Shown here in pieces: positions 7,567-13,330 of a stretch of 13,330 nucleotides of DNA (its first letter is position 1; each line of letters begins with the position of its first letter). Below the pieces are notes generated by a model. That model saw nothing but the letters and a program-made list of their open reading frames with translations. It was not told the origin of the DNA and made no database searches. Source of the DNA: JBGTCY01 sp041748615 (lineage in GTDB: Bacteria; Bacteroidota; Bacteroidia; Chitinophagales; CAIOSU01); assembly GCA_041748615.1 (NCBI GenBank), contig JBGTCY010000210.1, forward strand, positions 1-13,330, given 5' to 3'. The position numbers and the translations under genes are program-made.

Positions 7567-7690
7567 TGACGGACAATTCTAAAAAAGTCCTGTAAGGGCG
7601 ACCCTTCCTTCGCAAAAGCATTGAGGCGATTGCTCGGAGCGGATGCCTGTTTGTGAGCTGTACGGTCGGACTCAAGAATCCTCCAAACAT
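7553..7690 (-). CDS. Small 45-codon ORF within a dispersed repeat; hypothetical
   Basis: On the minus strand, ATG at 7690-7688 opens a 45-codon frame ending in TAA at 7555-7553. An in-frame stop lies four codons upstream, so the frame cannot be longer. The peptide is basic in the middle (LRAIASMLLRRKGRPYR) with no obvious domain, signal or membrane segment. Parts recur in the same frame elsewhere: KGRPY..F...S....SKV-stop at 4026-4100, and LRAI..LLR or AIASMLxR at 4-104. Recurrence with frame and stop preserved is the only support for coding; it could equally be a non-coding repeat or the decayed end of a mobile gene. A competing TTG-initiated frame on the same strand (7560-7778) looks less credible. 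Confidence 0.25.
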   Translation of the reverse strand: MFGGFLSPTVQLTNRHPLRAIASMLLRRKGRPYRTFLELSVMSKV

Positions 7691-7780
7691 GAAGATAGAA
7701 TCTTACAGAAAAGAAAAGGCACAAGAAGGCAAAAGCAATCGGCAGGCGCGTGATTCTTGCGCCAGCGATAGCCAGCAAAT

Positions 7781-7812
7781 AAAAAAGTGACAGGTAATTC
7801 TGTCACTTTTTT
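7781..7812. terminator. Perfect hairpin terminator, bidirectional
   Basis: AAAAAAGTGACA (7781-7792), loop GGTAATTC, then TGTCACTTTTTT (7801-7812): a perfect 12-bp stem with A- and T-tracts on either side. It lies 275 bp after mutS and is the first good terminator for that transcript. It would also insulate the transglycosylase gene downstream. The loop begins with GGTAAT, the same as in the 140-177 terminator. Confidence 0.85.
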
Positions 7813-7910
7813 CATTAAAACCGGAACCATTCGCTGAATAATGTGGATTGTATCAGGTTAATGCCGGAATTTTTTCCACATCACTCTAAAACGCCATCCT
7901 GACAAGCATT

Positions 7911-7918
7911 TAAATTTG
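7911..7918 (+). promoter_or_regulatory. Possible Bacteroidota sigma-70-type -7 element for the transglycosylase gene
   Basis: TAAATTTG matches the published Bacteroidetes -7 consensus TAnnTTTG and lies about 100 bp before the ATG at 8019, after the 7781-7812 terminator. I see no convincing TTTG at the expected -33 spacing, so this is a half-match only. The rest of 7813-8018 is AT-rich sequence with no gene. Confidence 0.3.
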
Positions 7919-8018
7919 GATATTGCATTCTGAATTTATTAACTTACTGTAATGCCATTCAGATGTTAAGTCCTGAAACAACTTTAATTACAGCGGTTTC
8001 AAGAAAGAAAAAGAGAAA

Positions 8019-9467
8019 ATGCTTTTAAAAAGATTCGGATTTGTTCTGATAATCATTGCTGCCTCCGCGCTGTATGACAGTTGCAGTTCGAACGCGGAAG
8101 GATTTGACCTCAGTTTGTCAGGTCAGTTCCAGCCCTTAGTGCAGATTGATTTGGACGAAATCAAAGCCAAAGGAAAATTGGTTGCAATCACGGGTTTTAA
8201 CCCGCTCAGCTACTTTATTTACAAAGGAAGACCGATGGGTTTTGATTATGATTTATTGAAAATGTTCACCAATGAGTTGGGGGTAGAATTGGAGATGATT
8301 GTCGTTTCAAATCCTGACAGCATGTATGAAATGATGAACACCGGCAGGGGTGATATTATCGCTTTCGGACAACCCGTCACCAAAGAAGGTAAACTAAAAG
8401 CCGCCTATTCAGATCCACACATGGAAGTGCAGCAGGTGTTGGTACAGCGAAAACCTGAAGGATGGCGAAAAATGTTTACCCATCAAATTGACCAGTATGT
8501 TGTCAGAGAACTGAATGAACTTGCAGGAATGCAGGTGCACGTCAGGCCCAGCACCTCACAGTTTGAGCGCATCCTCGATATTGCCGAAGAGATTGGATAT
8601 GAAATTGACGTGGTGCCTGCGGTTGGAGAAACTTCGATGGAAGACCTTGTCAGAATGGTGGCGGAAGGAGAAATCAGTTATACCATCGCAGATGAAAATG
8701 TCGCGTTAATCAGCAGTACCTATTTTCCAAATCTTGATGTTCAGACCGTAGTGAGTGACAAACACGGACTGTCATGGGCAGTGAGAAGAAACAGCCCGGA
8801 GTTGTTAAACGCTTTGAATTCCTGGCTGACAACCGTCAATAAGCGAGAAGCCTACAACATGGTGTATGTGAAATATTTTAAAAGCAGAAAACAGTTAGCA
8901 ACCTGGGCGGAAAGTGATTTCTTTTCATCGGGAGCCGGAAATATTTCGGATTATGACGACCTCATCAGACGTCACGCGAGACGCGTTGGATGGGATTGGA
9001 GACTGCTGGCTGCCTTGATTCATGAAGAGTCAAGATTTGATACGGAAGCCTGTTCTTGGGCGGGTGCGGAAGGTTTAATGCAACTGCTTCCCGCAACAGC
9101 TTCCCGCTTCGGTGTCTATGACCTAACCAATCCCCATTTGAATATCAAAGCGGGCACTGATTATCTCGTTTGGCTTTCAGAGTATTGGAGCGACATTCAG
9201 GAACCAGATGAGCGCATCAAATATGTGCTTGCTTCTTACAATGTCGGGGAAGGGCATGTCAGGGATGCCATGAGATTGGCGGTTAAAAATAATAGCGACC
9301 CCTGTAATTGGGAGTCAGTCGCGGAATTTTTAATTAAAAAATCCAAACCGCAATTCTATAATGATGCGGTTGTCAGATATGGGTATTGCAGGGGTGAAGT
9401 GACCGTAAATTACGTGAAAGAGATTCTTTATAAATACAACCACTATTTGCAAAAAATTTTAGCGTAA
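8019..9467 (+). CDS. MltF-like membrane-bound lytic murein transglycosylase (SBP family 3 + SLT)
   Basis: A 482-residue envelope enzyme expected to cleave the MurNAc-GlcNAc bond of peptidoglycan, leaving 1,6-anhydroMurNAc ends. Residues 1-22 form a signal sequence (LIIIAASALYDSC) with a candidate lipidated Cys22, although YDSC is a poor lipobox. Residues about 48-290 form a periplasmic solute-binding family 3 domain (GKLVAITGFNPLSYFIYKGRPMGFDYDLLKMF), which in MltF-type enzymes regulates activity in response to muropeptides. Residues about 310-430 are the SLT domain: the catalytic Glu is most likely E337 in LIHEESRFD, followed by AGAEGLMQLLPATA and ASYNVGEGHV. The domain order and length fit MltF (E. 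coli's is 518 residues). The start follows an A-rich leader (AAAGAAAAAGAGAAA). It has its own upstream terminator and a 199-bp gap downstream, so it is probably monocistronic. Confidence 0.93.
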   Translation: MLLKRFGFVLIIIAASALYDSCSSNAEGFDLSLSGQFQPLVQIDLDEIKAKGKLVAITGFNPLSYFIYKGRPMGFDYDLLKMFTNELGVELEMIVVSNPDSMYEMMNTGRGDIIAFGQPVTKEGKLKAAYSDPHMEVQQVLVQRKPEGWRKMFTHQIDQYVVRELNELAGMQVHVRPSTSQFERILDIAEEIGYEIDVVPAVGETSMEDLVRMVAEGEISYTIADENVALISSTYFPNLDVQTVVSDKHGLSWAVRRNSPELLNALNSWLTTVNKREAYNMVYVKYFKSRKQLATWAESDFFSSGAGNISDYDDLIRRHARRVGWDWRLLAALIHEESRFDTEACSWAGAEGLMQLLPATASRFGVYDLTNPHLNIKAGTDYLVWLSEYWSDIQEPDERIKYVLASYNVGEGHVRDAMRLAVKNNSDPCNWESVAEFLIKKSKPQFYNDAVVRYGYCRGEVTVNYVKEILYKYNHYLQKILA

Positions 9468-9666
9468 ACCGGTATCAATTTCATTTTTATCTATTCCGTC
9501 ATTCTCACAGGATGAAACAAAGAAAAAGGTTGCATCCTGCACAGACAAACTTCTCAACATCTTAAAAAAATATTGTTGATATTTATTTTTCAGTGTATTA
9601 CCTTACTATCCACGGAGTGATTACTACCTTAGACAATATTTTTAATAAACCACAATAAGCAGAGTC
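9468..9666. other. Intergenic gap before the fibre gene; no gene seen
   Basis: AT-rich leader region. It contains one imperfect hairpin (CAGGATGAAAC at 9509-9519 with GTTGCATCCTG at 9529-9539, one mismatch) but no T-run after it, so it is not a convincing terminator. TACCTTAG near 9633 is one base off the Bacteroidota -7 consensus and could promote the downstream gene. No strong ribosome-binding site precedes ATG 9667 (context AAGCAGAGTC). Confidence 0.5.
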
Positions 9667-12600
9667 ATGAAAAAAGGGGCATTTTTCATACTGGCATTCC
9701 TTTTTATTGCGCAATTACACGCGCAGGTACCTGAAGGAATCAAGTATCAGGCTGTCGCAAGAGACAACAACGGCAGTCTTCTTATCAATCAAAACATTAA
9801 CCTGCGTGTGACCATCCTCGATAGTTTGCAGGGTGGCGCAGTCGTGTTTGGCGAATCCCATAAAGTCGGAACCAACCAGTTCGGGATGTTCAGCATCACC
9901 ATCGGTGAAGGCATCAATAAGACCTCTACCCTGCCGGACATCAACTGGGGGCTTGGAGAATATCATCTGTTAATCAGGATGGACCCGACCGGTGGAAATA
10001 ATCTTCAGGACATGGGAGTTTCAAAATTAGTTTCAGTTCCTTATGCTTTGTATGCTAAAAATGCCGGAGGTCCGGGCATGAATGACACCAGTAGCACCAA
10101 TGAGTTGATTACGCTTTTTGAATATGACACGCTCACGAATATTCTCACGATTATTGAAGGAGGCATCACCCATTCCGTTTTGATTGATAAAGAAGCGGAT
10201 GATTTGAGCGATAATGTATTAAATGACCTTTCAAATGTGGATGCTCAACCTGATACCGGACAATACCTACGGTGGGATGGAGGGCAATGGATTGCCGGTG
10301 ACGGTGTGAACCTGAAAATCGAAAACAATAAAATCATCACCTCCAACTTCGACACGCTTGATGTTTCCATGTTTTTAGACAATACCGACAGTCAGCAATT
10401 GGCTTTCGATTCCATCTCCTACATCCTCAGCCTCACAAATGGAGGATGGGTGGATTTAACGAGCCTTCAAAGCGCTTCCTTCTTAGATACTGTTTTTTAC
10501 AATCACGCTACCAAACTGCTCACGATTATTGACGGAGGCGGCACCAGAAATATTGACCTGAGCCAGTTGATTGATGACGCGGATTCCGACCCGAACAATG
10601 AGTTAAACCTCGCGCTGACTTACAATAGCATTACAAAATCTCTGACAATTACGGATGCCGGAGGTTCGCTTTCCGTGAATTTATCCGACCTGATTAATGA
10701 TGCCGACTCTGACCCAAACAATGAGTTGGTGCAGGATTTCAGGCTGGTTGGAAAAACGCTTGAAATCATTGACGCGGGAGGCATAAAATCAGTTGACCTC
10801 ACCCCTGCCGTCAATGACGCGGATGCCGACCCGACCAATGAATTGCAAGACCTCACCGTCACCCGCGTGGGTAGCAATATCACCATCAACATTTCACAAG
10901 GCAACAGCATTGTTTTCAGCGTGAATGATGGCGACTCTGACCCTACTAATGAAGTCATCCAGGAAATGATTTTGGATGGCGCTGAATTGCGAATTACGGA
11001 TGCAGGCGGCACATACATTGTTGACCTGAGCAGTCTCATTAATGACGCGGATGCTGACCCGACCAATGAGTTGCAAACACTTTCATATAATCCAAGCAGT
11101 AATGTTTTGAGCTTAAGCGGAAGCCCGGTGAGTATTAATCTTTCTTCATTGGTTGGAACCGATAACCAGGATTTGAGTTCGTTTGTCATTGACAATCAAA
11201 CTGCAACCATCAATATCACCGGGGGCACCGGCACTTCCTTCAGTATTGAAGACCAAGATTCCGACCCCACCAATGAGTTGATTAAATTATTTTCATTTAA
11301 TCCGGGTAATAATGTTATCACAATCGGTGATTTGGGCGATACCCTGTCGCTGAGCCTTCAGAATCTGGTGGATGATGCTTACAACACTGATTTTTTCTTC
11401 GACCCTGTTGCAAACACCTTGAGTATTGTAGATGGTGGAAATACATTCACCGTTGACCTCAATGACCTCGTGGAAGACGCTTATAATACCAATTTGATTT
11501 TTGACCCGGTTTTTAATACCCTTACAATTACGGATGGTGCAGGCGGTTTTACAGTAAGCCTTCAGGATTTGGTCAATGATGCCTACAACACCGGATTTAA
11601 TTTCAATCCTGCCACTTATGACCTCACTGTGAATGATGGCGGCACTTCATACACCGTGAATCTGAACAGCATTGTTGTGGACGCCTACAATACCGGTTTG
11701 AATTTTAATCCCGCAACGTATGATTTGACCGTCACTGATGGCGGCACCACCTACACCGTCAATCTCATTGCGTTAGTGCAGGATGCTTATAATACCGCTT
11801 TCACCAAAGACATTCCCACGAACACCATTACCATCACTGACGGTGGTGGAAGTTTGACGCTCAGCATCATTGAGTTTATTGAAAAAGCCTACAACACGCA
11901 GGTTGCATTTAATCCAATTACCAATGAATTGACAGTTGCCGACCAGGGCAATACGTTCACCGTTGATTTGAATGATTTAGTGACGGATGCTTATAATACC
12001 GGCTTAACTTTTAATCCAGTCACTTATGATTTGACGGTGAATGATGGCGGCACTTCATTTACCGTGAACCTGAATTCTTTAGTAACGGACGCTTTCAATA
12101 CCGCTTTCACTAAAGACACTGCCGCAAACACCATTACAATCACAGATGGTGGCGGCAGTTTAACTATTAGCGTAATTGAGTTTATTGAAAAAGCTTACAA
12201 CACACAGGTTGCTTTTAATCCAATTACCAATGAACTGACAGTTGCCGACCAGGGCAATACGTTCACTATTGATTTGAATGATTTGGTGACAGATGCCTAC
12301 AACACCGGCTTAATCTTTAATCCCGCCACTTACGATTTGACCGTGAATGATGGCGGCAATTCATTTACCGTGAACCTGAATTCTTTAGTAACGGATGCTT
12401 TCAATACGGCTTTTACCAAAGACACGGCCACAAATACAATTACTATTACAGACGGTGGTGGCAGTTTGACACTCAGCGTGATTGAGTTTATTGAAAAAGC
12501 CTACAACACGCAGGTTGCTTTTAACTCCGTTACCAATGAACTGACAGTAGCCGACCAGGGCAATACGTTCACTGTTGATTTAAATGACCTTGTCACTGAC

Positions 12601-13330
12601 GCTTACAATACCGGTTTGAATTTTAATTCAGCTACGAATATATTGACTGTAACGGATGGCGGCACTTCATTCAGTGTGAATTTAAATAGTCTTGTTGGTA
12701 CGGATAATCAAACTTTGTCCATCACGAATGATTCATTGTATATCACCGGAGGAAACGCGGTGGACTTAAGTCCTTATCTGGACAATACCGACAATCAAAA
12801 TCTCGGCTCCACCAAAACCGGCAATAATGTCACCGTTACAATAACCGGTGGCACTCCAACTACTTTTAACATTGCTGATAACGACAATGACCCCACCAAT
12901 GAGTTAATCCAAACCGCAACGCTTGTTGGCAGTGTGTTGGAAATCACCGATGCAGGAGGCACGAAAATGATTGACCTTTCCAGCCTGATAAATGACGCGG
13001 ATGCTGACCCAAACAATGAATTGAACCTGAGTCTGACTTTGGTTGGTAATACTTTAATATTAACTGATTCTGGCGGCTCCCTCCAGGTCGATTTAAGCAG
13101 CCTGATTGGAACGGATAATCAAACGCTCACGCTTACCGGTAATACACTTTCCATCACTAATGGCAACGCGGTGGACCTGAGCGGCTATCTGGATAATACA
13201 GATAACCAGACTTTATCCATCGCGAATGACTCCATGTTCATCACCGGGGGTAACGCGGTGGATTTGAGCGATTACAAACAAAGCCTGAACCTGACCGGAA
13301 ACTCCCTTTCTATTTCAGATGGAAACGCGG
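9667..13330 (+). CDS. Very long secreted repetitive fibre/stalk protein, 3'-truncated by the window
   Basis: The frame runs from ATG 9667 to the window end without a stop: at least 1221 residues. Residues 1-19 are a signal peptide ending LHAQ. Residues about 20-135 form the N-terminal domain common in Bacteroidota fibre-like proteins (VPEGIKYQAVARDNNGSLL, then SKLVSVPYALYAKNAGG). A TGQYLRWDGGQWIAGDG segment (197-213), typical of tail-fibre-like proteins, follows. The rest is a beta-rich, Asp/Asn/Thr/Gly-rich stalk with three repeat types: DxDxDPxNEL units (residues about 304-535 and 1071-1115), thirteen 34-residue (D/K)AxNT units (570-1011), and GTDNQTLS/GNAVDLSxYLDNTDNQ units (about 1012-1045 and 1146-1221). 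Lysine, arginine and cysteine are scarce. Relatives often end in an endosialidase-type chaperone (peptidase S74), or a sorting domain if T9SS-exported; that end is outside the window. I infer a trimeric surface adhesin or appendage. The function is not known. Confidence 0.88.
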   Translation, partial: MKKGAFFILAFLFIAQLHAQVPEGIKYQAVARDNNGSLLINQNINLRVTILDSLQGGAVVFGESHKVGTNQFGMFSITIGEGINKTSTLPDINWGLGEYHLLIRMDPTGGNNLQDMGVSKLVSVPYALYAKNAGGPGMNDTSSTNELITLFEYDTLTNILTIIEGGITHSVLIDKEADDLSDNVLNDLSNVDAQPDTGQYLRWDGGQWIAGDGVNLKIENNKIITSNFDTLDVSMFLDNTDSQQLAFDSISYILSLTNGGWVDLTSLQSASFLDTVFYNHATKLLTIIDGGGTRNIDLSQLIDDADSDPNNELNLALTYNSITKSLTITDAGGSLSVNLSDLINDADSDPNNELVQDFRLVGKTLEIIDAGGIKSVDLTPAVNDADADPTNELQDLTVTRVGSNITINISQGNSIVFSVNDGDSDPTNEVIQEMILDGAELRITDAGGTYIVDLSSLINDADADPTNELQTLSYNPSSNVLSLSGSPVSINLSSLVGTDNQDLSSFVIDNQTATINITGGTGTSFSIEDQDSDPTNELIKLFSFNPGNNVITIGDLGDTLSLSLQNLVDDAYNTDFFFDPVANTLSIVDGGNTFTVDLNDLVEDAYNTNLIFDPVFNTLTITDGAGGFTVSLQDLVNDAYNTGFNFNPATYDLTVNDGGTSYTVNLNSIVVDAYNTGLNFNPATYDLTVTDGGTTYTVNLIALVQDAYNTAFTKDIPTNTITITDGGGSLTLSIIEFIEKAYNTQVAFNPITNELTVADQGNTFTVDLNDLVTDAYNTGLTFNPVTYDLTVNDGGTSFTVNLNSLVTDAFNTAFTKDTAANTITITDGGGSLTISVIEFIEKAYNTQVAFNPITNELTVADQGNTFTIDLNDLVTDAYNTGLIFNPATYDLTVNDGGNSFTVNLNSLVTDAFNTAFTKDTATNTITITDGGGSLTLSVIEFIEKAYNTQVAFNSVTNELTVADQGNTFTVDLNDLVTDAYNTGLNFNSATNILTVTDGGTSFSVNLNSLVGTDNQTLSITNDSLYITGGNAVDLSPYLDNTDNQNLGSTKTGNNVTVTITGGTPTTFNIADNDNDPTNELIQTATLVGSVLEITDAGGTKMIDLSSLINDADADPNNELNLSLTLVGNTLILTDSGGSLQVDLSSLIGTDNQTLTLTGNTLSITNGNAVDLSGYLDNTDNQTLSIANDSMFITGGNAVDLSDYKQSLNLTGNSLSISDGNA
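10576..11271 (+). repeat. DxDxDPxNE coding repeats in the fibre gene (first cluster)
   Basis: Six copies of the acidic motif D-x-D-x-D-P-(N/T)-N-E start at 10576, 10699, 10816, 10927, 11044 and 11251. Spacings are 41, 39, 37, 39 and 69 codons. Between them runs a beta-hairpin-like phrase of the form L.ITDAGG...VDLSSLIN. Two more copies occur at 12877 and 12994, so the same module brackets the 34-residue array. The spaced acidic residues resemble calcium-binding loops of thrombospondin type 3 or dockerin kind, but that role is inference. Confidence 0.8.
11374..12699 (+). repeat. Thirteen tandem 102-bp (34-codon) repeats in the fibre gene
   Basis: The units begin (D/K)A(Y/F)NT and start at 11374, 11476, 11578, 11680, 11782, 11884, 11986, 12088, 12190, 12292, 12394, 12496 and 12598: exactly 102 bp apart with no insertion or deletion. 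The consensus is roughly DAYNTGLxFNPxTxxLTVTDGG, then a TFTVxLNDLVT strand. A diverged 14th unit without DAYNT (NELIKLFSFNPGNNVITIGD) directly precedes the array at 11272-11373. Such regular beta-strand spacing fits a fibrous shaft. Confidence 0.92.
11782..12699 (+). repeat. Three-copy 306-bp super-repeat within the 34-codon array
   Basis: Within the array, three unit types recur in fixed order: AFTKD..TNTITITDGGGSL (ending SVIEFIE), then KAYNTQVAFN..TNELTVADQGN, then DAYNTGLxFN..TYDLTVNDGG. The sets start at 11782, 12088 and 12394, exactly 306 bp apart. The amino-acid sequence is nearly constant while many third codon positions differ. The last unit of the third set drifts and leads into GTDNQTLS repeats. 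This indicates duplication of a three-unit block followed by selection on the protein. Confidence 0.88.

Noticed and set aside
7560..7778. Minus-strand 72-codon frame overlapping the small-ORF repeat
   Set aside because: It can only start at TTG beside the terminator stem. A peptide-level echo exists at the left window edge (AHKQA..P.N), but the KGRPY frame explains the three repeat copies better.
9509..9539. Possible terminator after the transglycosylase gene
   Set aside because: The stem has a mismatch, an A-rich loop and no T-run afterwards; too weak to call.
10620..11195. Minus-strand open frame of 191 codons with repeated NSLVGSASASL
   Set aside because: It is the antisense shadow of the DxDxDPxNEL repeats in the fibre gene; its own repeats mirror the coding repeats and it has no start context or domain.
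12795..13016. Minus-strand 73-codon open frame in the fibre gene
   Set aside because: Another antisense shadow of the same repeats, with the same SASASFI-type pattern.

Overview
The window looks like a chromosomal stretch from a member of the Bacteroidota, probably an environmental Chitinophagia, Saprospiria or Sphingobacteriia relative. The lineage evidence is a type IX secretion (T9SS) C-terminal sorting domain and SprB-type repeats on a secreted protease, A-rich rather than GGAGG-like sequence before start codons, a Bacteroidota-style -7 element (TAAATTTG), and a long fibre-like protein that begins with the N-terminal domain common in this phylum. Genus cannot be read from the sequence.

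Layout, left to right: the tail of something forward-reading (stop at 102-104) and a strong two-way terminator (140-177); a secreted M43/pappalysin-type metalloprotease on the minus strand (204-2414); an AT-rich beta-lactamase-fold serine hydrolase lipoprotein (2819-3934, +) set between two copies of a degenerate direct repeat that resembles integron attC sites; a divergent pair, a TrmH/SpoU-family RNA methyltransferase (4141-4674, -) and mutS (4890-7505, +), with a REP-like double-palindrome element in the shared intergenic region; a 513-bp gap with repeats, a perfect hairpin terminator and a possible promoter; an SBP3-SLT lytic transglycosylase of the MltF type (8019-9467, +); and the first ~1221 codons of a very long repetitive secreted fibre protein (9667 to beyond 13330, +).

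The genes do not form one pathway. MutS and TrmH are housekeeping genes. The protease, transglycosylase and fibre protein are envelope or secreted proteins. The serine hydrolase looks like accessory cargo. The intergenic DNA is unusually structured. The trmH-mutS pair is framed almost exactly by inverted copies of a heptanucleotide-repeat tract. Both tracts adjoin fragments of a dispersed repeat that is open in one frame (core KGRPY), and a third fragment of that family lies at the left edge. I read 2.4-8.0 kb as a mosaic built around repeat elements.

No tRNA, rRNA, CRISPR array, transposase or integrase was seen. The best candidates for undescribed biology are (i) the repeat-bounded modules at 2.6-4.1 kb and 4.0-7.6 kb, (ii) the dispersed small-ORF repeat, and (iii) the fibre protein, whose stalk contains 13 indel-free 34-residue repeats with a 306-bp super-period and mostly synonymous differences between copies.
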